Part shown: positions 46,067 through 57,527 of the stretch, in pieces
Position numbering within the stretch: position 1 is the first letter of the stretch
Layout of the letters: every line of letters begins with the position of its first letter
NCBI GenBank assembly: GCA_940671915.1
Contig: CALNVZ010003426.1
Coordinates: forward strand, 8,380,237-8,444,236
Direction of reading: 5' to 3'
Source of the DNA: Paracentrotus lividus
Taxonomy: Eukaryota; Echinodermata; Echinoidea; Camarodonta; Echinidae
Length of the DNA stretch: 64,000 nt
The notes under the pieces: model-generated
Seen by the model: the letters and a program-made list of their open reading frames with translations, nothing else
The model's database searches: none
Told to the model about the DNA's origin: nothing
Translations under genes and position numbers: made by a program

Positions 46067-46253
46067 TAACTGACGCCGGCTATTGTTTAACTTGTTGAGA
46101 AACCAGCGGCGAACAGAATTTTGCTACTTATTTGTTGGCGACAGACGCGATAATTCACGATCTTATAGGCGATTGGACCTGCGCATGGTGGCGATGGGTA
46201 CTAAAAAGTAGTTCGCAGGTTGTCGCCACAACGATCGCCTTCTGTGGGACAAG
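46067..46253. mobile_element. GGCGATCGTTG palindromic element, right part (copy 1)
   Basis: Continues from 43703 as CTGACGCCGGCTATTG and ends CAACGATCGCCTTCTGTGGG, equivalent to 50000-50186 of copy 2. Confidence 0.8.
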
Positions 46254-47730
46254 AACTATGGAAAACTAATTTCAGTGATTTTTTTTTTTACAAACCAAAC
46301 ATAACACGTTCTCGACAGAAGGATCATACAGTTTTCAAAATGTTTTGTTCTATCAGGTATTGGAGAATGTACACACATTGTGTACAGGCAAGCCTGAATC
46401 CTATGACCGGGTAATATCATAAATGAGACATAGAGACTTAGTTAGTCTATATGTTCTATGAATTGAAAATATTACTATTGCATTCACAATTCAAATGAGG
46501 ATTGGGCAATTCTCCTTTATCAAAAACGGAGTACGTGACATGTGAGATTAATCAAAAAATTAATTTGAGAGACTTCTACGATCAAGAGAAAGTTCTGAGA
46601 ACACAAAGCTGACGAATACTTCAATAGAATCTGCTATATGTGTTCTTAATAAAGCGCTTTGCTTCCGAGAGGAAAACAAAAAATCGCTGCATATTAACAA
46701 GGAAATACGAGATTTCTGTCAATTTGTCTGTCATTTCCTTTAAGCGCAGTATAGAATTCATACATAATTAGCTTTGATATTGATGAGCATTATAGGAATG
46801 ATGCGAGCACACTCTGTTTCCATAGCAACTGTCAGCCATTTTAATCAAGATATGTAATTGGTGCTTGGGATGTGACATATATTATTCGGATATGATAGTG
46901 TTTTAATTACAGTTAGGAACGGGCGAGAGCTTTTAGGAAGACGAGTTACTCAGTCACAATGTGAAAAATGACACTAAAACGAAGAAGATAACTTTGACGC
47001 TAATGGTTAAATCGTGATCAATTTAGTGGTAGATTTACAGATGTGACTGTGTATAGTCAACTCAAGGCTAACCCCATTTAGTATGTGTTTACTTTCATCA
47101 TTCATTACTTGCACCCAATCCGCCACTGCAAAAGCGTTAATAATATGCACGTCTTATATCTTAAAGTTGAAATACAAATGCAGTACCTGTTTCTGTTACG
47201 AAGCCGGAGAAGGCTTCCGGAAGAAAAATATGAATTTTGCTTAATAACGCTACATGCATTGAACTCTTTGGGGTTATTTGCTAACTTTGGAGATCCGAAT
47301 TTAATTGCCAATCTGTATTTCCGTGCCGATTACCATGGTAACAGAGGTAAACATGTCATCAGATGGGACGGATTGCATCATTTGATTTCTATACCCTTCC
47401 AGAAATATCTTCAAAATCACTATCACCTGACAAACGTGAGCTTTAATTCAATCGGACAGTCATTAACTCATTTTCTATCGCTCTGATCACAAAGTTATAC
47501 TGGATGTTCTGAGCTCAATTATTTTTATAGTTGATTATTGATCGACAATTAAGATTAAAAAAGATTGGTAGCTTCATCTCTTTTACCTGTCATATTATCA
47601 TAAGAGTGTATCGTGAGTTCACATCTTGTGTCAACCGTTACTCTTAACGTGAGTATGATTATTTAAATCCAAGATTCCTTAATTTTGAATGACAAAGCAG
47701 TTTTTGTTGGGAATTAAATTTGCATGTCAG
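46254..47730. other. AT-rich spacer with one long frame
   Basis: The frame 47085-47486 (133 residues, begins at GTG) has ordinary-looking composition but no recognised domain, and its first ATG is only internal. No splice or similarity support; not called a gene. Confidence 0.35.
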
Positions 47731-47830
47731 GGAGGTCATTATTGTGGTCTAGTGGTTTTGACAATAGATCACACGGTACGTAGTTCGAATTACAGGAAGG
47801 CCGATTACAGCTCTTTGTTCCTTATGCTGA
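47731..47830 (+). mobile_element. tRNA-derived SINE relic
   Basis: GTGGTCTAGTGG (A box, 47744) and AGTTCGAATTAC (B box, 47782) have the spacing of an RNA polymerase III tRNA promoter. The clover-leaf stems are not preserved, so it is a SINE head rather than a tRNA gene. Confidence 0.6.
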
Positions 47831-48038
47831 AGTCACACAGACACTTACGTATAGTTACGTTTGTGTTGTTTTAATCTTATTCATCTTCTATTCTATCATT
47901 TCTTATGTATTTATTTATTTCATTGGATGAACGAAATTATCACTATTTCCACAGCTGACTATGATGGGGAAGGCATCCGTGGGGATCCGCAGAAAAGAAA
48001 ATAATTTTTGGACGCAACCGGACTTAACTATACGTAAA

Positions 48039-48840
48039 GGGCCTGTCCCACAAAAGGCGATCGTTGTAGCGACAATCTACGCCTCTTAGGTAACCTGCCA
48101 GAATCGTGTCATAATCGTAGGTGCCCTTTATAGGTCATATACGTACCTACGACTCTGTCTACGGTTGGATACGACAAAGGCTTGTTTCCACACAAACAAT
48201 AGATTAACAATAGCTTGTTTCCATGAGTACAATAGCCTAGACACTTGCGCATCTCGCGGATCCACTTCTCTTGTCGCAGCTTAAAAATCAACCGAATGTG
48301 AACTTGCTCACTCTGGAGATCCTTGCGACTGCACAGGCGATCGAGTGTCTTCTACCTGATGGCGGCTTGTCGCCTTGAGGTTCGTGATAAGTCCCTTTCA
48401 CAATTGATTTGCGACCTTTTAGACGCGCGACAGGCTGCAACAGGCATCAATCGCTATTTATCTCAATAGATCGCACAAAGGCTTTCACAAATGCAACAGC
48501 TGTCGTACAACAAAGGCAACCAGTAAACACCGTTTCACAAGCAAGTCGCATATGCTTGCATGTGCTCGTGCGAGCGGTCGTGCGTTCACATGCGAGTGTT
48601 GCACGAGTGATTGCGAGTGGTTTCCCATCAATCTCAATAGTGCACGACTGATTGCATAGTCGTGAAAGTCGACGTGAGACAATGCGATCGCTCTTACGAT
48701 TGAATGAAACCGGTGCGAGTGTTCGTGTGAGTGATGTGAGGTATAAAACGGCCTTTAACAATTGCTGGCTGATAGTCAGTGTCAAGTTTGACATCGTTGA
48801 GACCGAGAACGTTCTGAAGCTCATTTTTAACTCCTATTAA
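48039..48840. mobile_element. GGCGATCGTTG family, rearranged copy
   Basis: Starts GGGCCTGTCCCACAAAAGGC and shares blocks (ACCTGCCAGAATCGTGTC, CTACCTGATGGCGGC) with 49340-49680. The right half (48400-48830) has its own CGACTGATTGC words. Boundaries approximate. Confidence 0.65.
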
Positions 48841-50186
48841 GGGCCTGTCCGACAGAAGGCGATCGTTGTGGCGACAACCTGGGACCTACTTTTTAGTACC
48901 CATCGCCACCATGCGCAGGTCCAAACGCCTATAAGATCGTGAATTATCGTGTCTGTCGCCAACAAATACGTAGCAAAATTCTGTTCACCGCTGGTTTCTC
49001 AACAAGTTAAACAATAGCCGGCGTCAGTTAGGTTGACGTCAATGACCGTAGCCTGTCTTCTCTTGTCGCCAGATAGAACATGTTTAGCACAGCGGAACGG
49101 CGGCCAGTTGTAGGTTGCCGCGCTCGAGCGTATCGCTGAACCGAACGAACGCCCAGTGAAATTTAAGCCGCTACGGTCTTTGTCGCCATCGGCCTCCCAT
49201 TAAGATACGGTACAGTCGCCGCTGATTTTTGAAATTTTGAAATTTCACTCACGACCCAAATTATAATGCGCGACTGAGAGGACTATACGAACATAAAGGA
49301 GACAGGCCGCCATCAGGTAGAAAACACTCGATCGCCTATAGGGCCTGTCCCACAGAAGGCGATCGTTGTGGCGACAACCTATGCATGATAGAACCTGCCA
49401 GAATCGTGTCAGAATCGCAGGTGACCGAAGATCATATACGTATCTACGACTCTGTCTACAATAGGCTACGACAACGACTTGCTTCCAGGCAAACAATAGG
49501 CTAACAATATCTGGTATCCGATAATACAATAGCCTCGACCTTCGCGCATCTCGCGGCTCGACTTCTCTTGTCGCAGCTTAAAATCAACCAAAATATGAAC
49601 TTGAGCACTGTGGCGATCCTTGCGACTGACACAGGCGATCGAGTGTTTTCTACCTGATGGCGGCCTGTCGCCTTTATGTTCGTGATAGTCCTCTCAGTCG
49701 CGCATTATAATTTGGGTCGTGAGTGAATTTTGAAAATTTCAAAAATCAGCGGCGACTGTACAATATCTGAATGGGAGACCGATTCTGATTTTGGTGAATG
49801 TAGGTGGCAACAAAGACCGTAGCGGATTAAATTTCACTGGGCATTCGGTTCAGCGATGCGTGCAACGTACACTGGAGTGCGGCAACCTACAACTGGCTGC
49901 CGTTCCGCTCTGCTTAACATGTTCTATCTAGCGACAATCTACGATAGCACCTTGTCGCGACAAGAGAAGACAGGCTACGGTCATTGACGTCAACCCATCT
50001 GACGCCGGCTATTGTTTAACTTGTTGAGAAACCAGCGGCGGACAGAATTTTGCTACGTATTTTGTTGGCGACAGACGCGATAATTCACGATCTTATAGGC
50101 GATTGGACCTGCGCACGGTGGCGATGAATACTAAAAAGTAGTTCGCAGGTTGTCGCCACAACGATCGCCTTCTGGGACAGGCCCTT
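48841..50186. mobile_element. GGCGATCGTTG palindromic element, copy 2
   Basis: From GGGCCTGTCCGACAGAAGGC to GCCTTCTGGGACAGGCCC; the two halves are inverted copies. A second start (GGGCCTGTCCCACAGAAGGC) at 49340 indicates that another member is inserted in or fused with it. Confidence 0.82.
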
Positions 50187-50248
50187 ATGTCAGTCGCAAG
50201 GATCCCGCTCATTGGCCTTAAATTGTTATCTCGCATTTAAGAAACAAA

Positions 50249-50452
50249 TGGGATGCATCACATCAAAATGAGAGAAAAGTTGCAGAGTAAATTCAGTAAA
50301 GGGTTAATGAAATCAGTAAAATAATAATAATAAAACAATTGAGCAAAAAAGATCCAGTTAAAGTATTAAAAAAGGGATTATTTTGCCAACATCTTTGACT
50401 CTTTTCTGGCGACTTGTCTCTCATTTTGATGTGATGCATCACAACAAATGCA
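50249..50452. mobile_element. GATGCATCACATC MITE, copy 2
   Basis: GGATGCATCACATCAAAATG and CATTTTGATGTGATGCATC form exact ends; AGAGA/TCTCT continues the pairing. Confidence 0.85.
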
Positions 50453-51059
50453 TATGATTGTTGTTGTTGTTGTTGTTGTTGTTGTCGGTTTAGTAGCGTG
50501 ATATCCGGCTTCGTAGATTCGAAGATTTCCGCCAGGCGATGTATAGAGGGCGTTTTCCTTCTATTTTCGTTATTTCTCCAGATTTGTTGAGTTGCGTTGT
50601 TGGTTCGACGACCAAGTTGGCTGAGTGCATTGGTTATTTAGTTAAAATTATTAGTTTTAGGGTTAATATTTTATATAGTTTTGTTTGTTATAATGGAGAG
50701 TAACGATAGTCAGAAACAGAAAGAGAAATTATAAGTTGTGCCCAATTAATTATGTTATTGTCTCTCAATCCAAAATAGGATTATAATACCATGCGCCCTC
50801 TAAAAAAAAAGTGGGCCCTACAGTTTTGAATGGCTGCTAAATAAAAAGAAAGAATGATTGCGGGGGAAAAGTTTTATATGACTCAGAAAAGTCCCAGAAT
50901 ATTTTGATGTTTTGGTGAGCACTGCTGATTTTTGTGTAAAGTGTATTTGGAAATTATAGGCTTGGTTACTCTCTGCAAGTAGTTAACTGAAAAGTTCTCC
51001 AGTTTAGAAATAAGAATCTGCTGTTTCATGTTCATGATTGTGACTTGGCCATTGAGCGT

Positions 51060-51157
51060 TGAGAGAGGACATGATGATGATGATGATGAACAGCATTTAT
51101 TAGGTGCCATTTCTCTGCCATGACAAGTCATTCAAAGGCGCCTGGCACCCCAAATAT
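51060..51157. mobile_element. Retroelement-like fragment, left of an insertion
   Basis: A (GAT)n run followed by ACAGCATTTATTAGGTGCCA and AAAGGCGCCTGGCACC. It resumes after 52006 as a segment with GGTAGAGAGTTCCAAAGACG. Family unresolved. Confidence 0.45.
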
Positions 51158-52006
51158 TAGGGGAGACTGGGGTAATTATGGCCCCCCTTTTCACATTTCC
51201 TATTACTACCATTAAATGAAAAGTCAAATAATATTCTAATTATGTAAAAATACAGTCAGTCTATATACCTACAATATACAAAGGAAAGTATAAACCTGTG
51301 ACTTCTCATTTGCATATTAATTACCATTATGTTAACAACTTTGTGGGGCCATAACTCCACAGGTTAGGGTATTTATGGCTCCTATTGTCATGACTGTATG
51401 AATTAAAAGATATTATGCTAATTGATTATAGTAATGTATAATAAATGTTGTTGGGTATTCTTAATACACTTATCAACCACCAACAATGATTTAATCAATA
51501 ATTGGTTCAGACAAAATGTTGAAATTTTGCAATCATAGCAATACATATATTTATGTACATAATCATACAAGTTAATGTCCCCATCTGCGCTTATACACTG
51601 TTTATGCATTAGGCATGTTAGGCATGTTAGGGGCCATAATTACCCCAAGTGACATTTTCAATTTGACCCCTCTTTACAGCTCTACTATTGAAGATATTCA
51701 GGTGAAAGTTTTTTCTGATGTGTTTGTTAGTTCCTATTGTTTCTGTTTCAATCAAAATGTCATCTTAAATCATTTTAATTCATGATTTTACACCCCCAAT
51801 AAAAAAACAGACTTGCCACTTTCCAACGAAATTGCCGTGCATTTTAGGCTCCCCTAAGCACAAAATTTGAAGTCAATAGCTTTCTCATTTGATAGTAAGA
51901 AGAGTTTAGCTAGGCATGTGTAAAAATTTAATTATCATTGTGTAATGCAGCAAAGAATTATAAGCTCTAAAAGACAAAGGGGCCATAATTATTCCAGTCT
52001 CCCCTA
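51158..52006. mobile_element. GGGGAGACTGG element with TA flanks
   Basis: TA-GGGGAGACTGGGGTAATT and the inverse end AATTATTCCAGTCTCCCC-TA, extended by ATGGCCCC/GGGGCCAT. 845 bp, no coding capacity. The TA duplication fits Tc1/mariner. GGGGCCATAATTACCCC also occurs inside near 51630. Confidence 0.88.
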
Positions 52007-52234
52007 CATTATATTATTCACAAAAAATTCTGGAAAAGATGAGTTTTGAGTTTGGATTTGAAGGTTTCGAAGTTGTTTAGATTACGGACATGAATGGGTA
52101 GAGAGTTCCAAAGACGTGAATCAACTGCTTAGAATGCTCTATTCCCATAGGTTTTAAGTACAAGTTCAGCAAAGCGTAGTCCCAGGCGCATCTGACGAAC
52201 ATGTTAAAATATCCAACAAATATATAATATTAGT

Positions 52235-52310
52235 CCAGCGCCCTCAACGAACGAGTAGCGGATGTTAAGCATACCTAGTGCAAGACACTGACCAAAAATT
52301 TTGACTTTGT
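52235..52310. repeat. Uninterrupted copy of a CAACGAACGAG repeat
   Basis: CTCAACGAACGAGTAGCGGA then TGTTAAGCATACCTAGTGCA and ACCAAAAATTTTGA. The same unit at 52411-52945 is split by a transposon, and further diverged at 53300. Confidence 0.75.
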
Positions 52311-52447
52311 TCACATGCTCTAAATTTGAAAAGCAGATCGTCATATCCTTTTAAATATGTAATAAACATTGTAAGGACACATTTTAATGTCAATACGAAT
52401 ATATAATTTTAGTCCAGCGCGCTCAACGAACGAGTGACGCATGTTAA

Positions 52448-52897
52448 AGACCGTGTCATCCTTTTGCAGGCAAAAATCTTAAATTTCTAGTTTTTGAGAG
52501 GATACAGTAGTATATCAATGACTATACCTTCCCACAACATGATTAAGCTCAAATGTGTATGTTTGTCATTATATTGCGATTATCAAAATTCATTCCTAAT
52601 TTTTCGTACCTCGAAAAATATACCGTACGGTGCGAACCGTTAACCGTTAGCGCGAGAATAATGCGCGGTCATACACCGTGTGTATATTGCTGTGTGTGGT
52701 CCGTGCTGCACGAACTGTAATATCAACGATGTTTATGGAGAGCTGGTCTAGATTGATAGTCAGATTTTCGTTTCATATTACTGATCTAGGCAACCTATGC
52801 CAGTAAGATTGAATAGACAGTATAGGTCGATCATAATTCTAAAGTTATGTCAAGTTGCATTAGTTTTCGCAATTTGTGAAAAAGGATGACACTACCT
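52448..52897. mobile_element. GTGTCATCC MITE with TTAA duplication
   Basis: Starts AGACCGTGTCATCCTTTT and ends AAAAGGATGACACTACCT; TTAA on both sides. The neighbouring unfilled repeat has a single TTAA at this place, which fixes the target site. Confidence 0.88.
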
Positions 52898-53617
52898 TTA
52901 AAGCATACCTAATGCAAGACTATGACCAAAAATTTTATATTTTCTTCTGCGAGTTGGCCATGCGTCATAAAGGCCTACAATGTGTCAATCATGGCCCATT
53001 TTTGTCCGCTGATTATTTTCACCGATAATACCAACGTTCCAAGAGTCAAAACGAGGGTCCATGGTGAGGAAGAGGTTTGGATTGTGACACCCCTATGCAC
53101 TTAGAATTATCGAACAGGGAAACAACCATGTATAATGTTTCTTGAAACATCCCGTGGTTTACTCGGTACCCAGAGCCATGCTCTATTGCGACAGTCACAT
53201 GGCCTGCGCCTTGAAATTTGTGAAAAATGCCGACTACGCGCATACAGAGCTTATACATAGACAACATATATTTGAATACGCAACGAATGCACATCGTTGG
53301 CTAAGCACGCTCGACCAATGAGTAACGCACACCCAGCGCTTACTGCACGTTGGCCATGCGCCGTACACATGTGTCTGTGCCATTAGACTACGTAGGCCTA
53401 CCGCGATTTAGACAGTGCGTTGTCTTACGCCGAGTGTGCGTCAACATTCGTCACTCGTTCGTCGAACGAAATGGGCCAACACTGTGCATTCGTTCGCGCG
53501 GTCGTTTGCTTGTTGTTTTGTTTTGTTTTGTTTTTTATGTAGAAAAAGTGCAAAATACAATGTAGATTTTTGTTTCTGCATACAGGTATTCTTAAAGGCA
53601 TCCTATCCACTACAGCT

Positions 53618-54721
53618 ATGGATCAAATCGAGACATCTACGATCTCTTTTGACAACTACCAACCACTAGGTTTATGGGAGTACATTCAGATAGCTATCTA
53701 TGCTATACTCGGTCTCATGACAATCATCTTTAACTTTTTCCTCTTCGCCATCCTCAAAAGAGGCAAGGACATCTTCGATGACGTCACGGTGCTTCTATTC
53801 CGTAGCCTTGCAACAACCGACATCGTGACGGGACTCTTGGTGTCCATTCTGGAGGGCATCGTTTTTCTTTTTCGGGACTTCCCCTACAGCCATACGGCGT
53901 GCATGTATATGCCGATCTTTTGTTGCTGCATGATCTTGAGCACCAGCATCCACGTATGTTTGATGAACCTCCAGAGATTCATCGCTGTGAGCTACCCGTT
54001 CCTGTACCTCAGGATCGCAACCGTGAAGCACACCCGTGTCGCTCTGATCATCACCAAGTTCTTTGTTGTCTGCATATCCTTGATGTTTCTCCCGATCCAC
54101 AACTTCCCGATGACGGCGTTTACACAGGGCTTGTGTGAGTCGAGGTCATTCTTTATCGTTGTCAACGACTTAAACGCTTTACCCACTTCGTCTCTTGTCT
54201 CCCTAATCATCCTCACAGTTGTGGCGGCAGTACCTGTCATTGTCCTAACCTATACAAACATTCGACTTTTGATCTTGGCCAACAAAAAACGTAAGGGGCG
54301 TCCTGGAAAAACTGGTAATCAACTGCGCACTGAGATTAACACTGGAAACTGTAAGGTTTGTCAATCGCTTCGACGCCTCCCCAAAGGTCTTAGGACAATT
54401 ATCATCATCACCTTTCTCTACTATTTCTCCGTACTTCCTTTCATGTTTGCTGTCGGTATGCTTGTGATTCAGCCAGCCTGGAGCGAGACAGTTTTTGATG
54501 CCATCTATTTCATGTCTATGTGTATGATCTTAGGCAGTTGCTGGTGGAACGTTCCTGTCTACGTGTTAACCAGTGTCACCTTCCGAAAGAGGGCGCTGTC
54601 GATACTGAGGAAGGTATGCCACATCCAGTATACGGGTGGCACCAGGACCCCCTCCATGACAACGTCTACAGTCGCTCATGACATGACCAACGAACCGAGC
54701 AAACAAACTATTGAATCCTGA
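53618..54721 (+). CDS. Orphan class A (rhodopsin-like) GPCR, single exon
   Basis: 367 residues from an ATG with G at -3 and +4; an upstream in-frame extension to 53570 lacks ATG. Seven membrane segments are visible at about residues 22-47, 55-83, 92-118, 137-160, 192-217, 262-286 and 297-322. Landmarks: Asn in TM1 (IIFNFF), LATTD in TM2, QRF at the DRY site, a TM3 cysteine (HTACMY) that can pair with GLCES in loop 2, Pro/Tyr in TM5 (VPVIVLTY), SVLPF in TM6 and NVPVY in TM7. A basic third loop precedes TM6, and a cysteine after TM7 (RKVC) could be palmitoylated. Intronless receptor families of this kind are expanded in echinoderms and amphioxus. Ligand and coupling cannot be told. An acceptor-like TTTCTGCATACAG at 53572-53584 leaves room for a 5' non-coding exon. 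Confidence 0.9.
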   Translation: MDQIETSTISFDNYQPLGLWEYIQIAIYAILGLMTIIFNFFLFAILKRGKDIFDDVTVLLFRSLATTDIVTGLLVSILEGIVFLFRDFPYSHTACMYMPIFCCCMILSTSIHVCLMNLQRFIAVSYPFLYLRIATVKHTRVALIITKFFVVCISLMFLPIHNFPMTAFTQGLCESRSFFIVVNDLNALPTSSLVSLIILTVVAAVPVIVLTYTNIRLLILANKKRKGRPGKTGNQLRTEINTGNCKVCQSLRRLPKGLRTIIIITFLYYFSVLPFMFAVGMLVIQPAWSETVFDAIYFMSMCMILGSCWWNVPVYVLTSVTFRKRALSILRKVCHIQYTGGTRTPSMTTSTVAHDMTNEPSKQTIES

Positions 54722-55448
54722 CGAGCGCAGTATGAGAACGGTCAATCCTTTCTACAGCTGAAACTTTTCATTTGGACTGTTTAAATCTTTCAACATTTTA
54801 CTTGGTGTAACTCCACCTGAAGTTGGTAGTGACCCAAATTTTCATTTGATGAAATTGGAAAATGCAAGTAGACGAAGGGGCAATAACACCATACAGATCT
54901 TAGACTAAATGAAAATTAACCGTAGTAGGCCTACTATCAATTTAAGTGATAATTAGACCAAACAGCACTTAGACCTAATTGATGAGAGACCAAATAGGTT
55001 TTAATAGCAGGCAATCAGAACATATAGGTCAAGTGGATTTAAATCCAGTGGCGGATTCAGCATCAGCGGTGAGAAAAAAAAATGTAATGGCCCATGCACA
55101 TTCATAGTAGAGTCGATATTGTCCCCACAGTTGGGCCGATGAAATGCATTGTCAGTGCTAATGCCGGATCCGCGTCTGAAAGTTTGCAAAAGTTATTCAC
55201 CGACCGACTAGGCCTACTGAATTCATCTCATTCCAAATGGTTCCCGATTGGTCATGCCGGTGTCGGAGGCGAAAACATCCGGCCATGCGAATCCGCGCGT
55301 CATGCGTAGGGTACGTGTTGATATAAACGTATAGCTAGCTCTATCCTCGGAATGGGATGGATGGGATACTTTAAGCTTTGAGAAAGAAGACCAAGCATAC
55401 ATCGAGGATCTAAATATTACATACGGACTCTAGAATATAATTAATAAA
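54722..55448 (+). other. Likely 3' UTR of the GPCR, with repeats
   Basis: First AATAAA after the stop is at 55443. The interval includes the TTAGAC-word island (54845-55010) and part of an inverted repeat (55035-55320). Confidence 0.35.
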
Positions 55449-55760
55449 AATCTGCCTCAATTAATCCTATGATGATAGAATACGGAGAGAGAAAGGGGTG
55501 GGGTTGGATGGTGCATGGTTCGCATATTGATTTTGTAGGCTACAGCACGCTAACAAGCTTCCCACGTTCAGTATTAAGTTGCGCACGCATGGCGGGCGGA
55601 TTCGCCTGGCCGGACGTTTTCGCCTCCGACACCGGTAATAACATCAAGGTTGCTGATTCTACAATTAAATACAGCATTGACCAATACATGTCTTTGGATA
55701 TGGTAGATGTGCCCAAGTCCGGTTCGCTGCTGCATGTGGAATATTTTATATAGGGGCATT
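55035..55760. mobile_element. Inverted-repeat element near the GPCR
   Basis: GGTGTCGGAGGCGAAAACAT near 55259 is matched inversely by 55588-55641 (GTTTTCGCCTCCGACACC). The left part also carries the GGCCCA...TATTGTCCCC block shared with 25100 and 29030. Outer ends not exact. Confidence 0.65.
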
Positions 55761-55914
55761 TCCAAGGGAACAGAATGACAGAAAGAAATCTAATCATTCA
55801 AACAAAAAATCATCATCCATACTTTAATCTTCATTTAAAAGAAATGGTTTATGACAATAGTTTAATATTGGTACCCACTTTTCAAAATAATAACATTTGT
55901 TATGGTGATCCACT

Positions 55915-56010
55915 TACCTTATGTGAATTTTGAGTTGTTGAGTGGTTTCTATGTTGTTCTAGGTAAAATTTGTCACTTTTCATTAGAAATTTGGTCGATT
56001 ATTTTGTTAA
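55915..56010 (+). repeat. 92-bp direct repeat, copy 1
   Basis: Shares TGTTGTTCTAGGTA, GTCACTTTTCATTAGAAA and TTGGTCGATTATTTTGTTAA with 56273-56366; about 90% alike. Confidence 0.85.
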
Positions 56011-56084
56011 TTATGTCTTTCCCATGTTTTTTATGTGTATTCTATTACTGATTGTTTTGATGTATGTATATATTGTTTTTATTT

Positions 56085-56160
56085 CTAGGGCCCTTGTAAT
56101 TCCAGCATACTGTTGAAAGGGTGCCCTATTAAAACATTGTGTAAATAAAATAAAAAAATA
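56085..56160 (+). mobile_element. LINE-like 3' end with AAATA tail
   Basis: GGGCCCTTGTAATTCCAGCA, then GTGCCCTATTAAAACA and a tail of AAATAAAATAAAAAAATA. Typical of a 5'-truncated non-LTR insertion; it lies between the two copies of the direct repeat. Confidence 0.6.
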
Positions 56161-56272
56161 TGAATATTCATAAACAGGGTTAGGGCCTCCGGAGTGACGC
56201 AAATGGACATGCATATTGAGCAGAAAACATTTTGCTGGAAGTTATGGAACTCTGTGAACTTCAAATGGCTAT

Positions 56273-56366
56273 CACAATTTTGAGTTATTGATTGGTTTCT
56301 CTGTTGTTCTAGGTATAATATGTCACTTTTCATTAGAAAATTGGTCGATTATTTTGTTAATTATGA
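56273..56366 (+). repeat. 92-bp direct repeat, copy 2
   Basis: Second copy, 358 bp downstream of the first. Confidence 0.85.
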
Positions 56367-56412
56367 AATAAATCATGAACTCATGTCCAGTTTATAGTTA
56401 CGGAGTGACATC

Positions 56413-56553
56413 TGGAGGGCATTTCATCAAAGGACTTGTCGGACGTTTTATCCGACAAATTTGCTCTCAGCCAATCAGATGCAAGCATTTCAGTAGCTTG
56501 TAACAGCTTGTCGGATAAAATGTCCGACAAGTCCTTTGATGAAATGCCCCCCT
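56413..56553. mobile_element. GGGGCATTTCATC MITE, copy 2
   Basis: GGGCATTTCATCAAAGGACT and AGTCCTTTGATGAAATGCCC, continued by TGTCGGAC/GTCCGACA. Better preserved than 16721-16878. Confidence 0.88.
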
Positions 56554-57527
56554 GGTTTCCCGGTGTATTTTGTAAGGAGAGATGCATTTAAAAAAATGAT
56601 TAAGACCAACTTTGTTAGAGTAGTCCATGATAATTACATTAAGGCAACAAACAAACAACAACAACAAAAAAGAAAGCGGAGAAAAGTGTCTAGATACATG
56701 AATAAGAGGTATTTAATGCACCACACTCCTACATGTGCAAACGGTTTGATCAATAATTCAGCACAAAAAAAAAGCTGAATCACGTAATTTGTTTAACTTA
56801 AATGATTGGTTGTATTGTAAATAGGCCTCTGTGTTAATTTAAGATCCTAATTTGTATTGATAAAGATACAAAAACACATTAAAGTTTCAGTTCCATGTCC
56901 ACTTTTGCCTGGACTCTTGCCCATAGGCTAAACCCATATGCTAAACCACGCAAACGCACTCTTATTTCTGAAAAAAATAACGCGCCATCACACGAATTTC
57001 AGTTCAATGCATTTTCCGTATGATAAAAATGATCTGCAATGTCACTTTTCACATCATAATGCTTGTTTGTATATGTGTACTGTACGTAATGCATATAATT
57101 CCTTTGTTGGTTTGTTATACTTAAAAAATTCAAAAACAGATACCCTAACCAACGACCAGGCACTTTTTTTTTCACCAGAAGTCCCCTAACAGGAAAGATG
57201 TGTCGCTATTATCATATGTTCAGAAATCGTGTTTCATGTTGTATACTATATAAAATATGTATTGTGAATAAAATATAGATTATTATATACGTATATGTAT
57301 ATGTCTATAATGTATGATTTATTCATTCAGTAATGATCTTTTAGAGTGATCGTATTCAATTTGTAATGTTTGTTCTGTATGTATACATTTTTCAAGGTTA
57401 TGTACATGAAATTTTAATGCTACGGATAATGTTCTCCTTAAAGGTAGAAACCCTATTAGGCAAGCAGTAGGCCTACCAATTCCTATCAGATTTCGCATAG
57501 GTTTTGGATATGATTAGAGTAACATAA
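56554..57527. other. AT-rich spacer
   Basis: Nothing recognised. Confidence 0.45.

Noticed and set aside
45804-46067. Arginine-rich minus-strand frame
   Set aside because: Lies in the CGTACG-rich arm and terminal repeat of a nested element.
47085-47486. 133-residue open frame as a gene
   Set aside because: Begins at GTG, has no recognised domain, splice signal or repeat similarity; frames of this length occur by chance in 64 kb.
47731-47830. Functional tRNA gene
   Set aside because: A and B boxes are present but the acceptor and anticodon stems do not pair.
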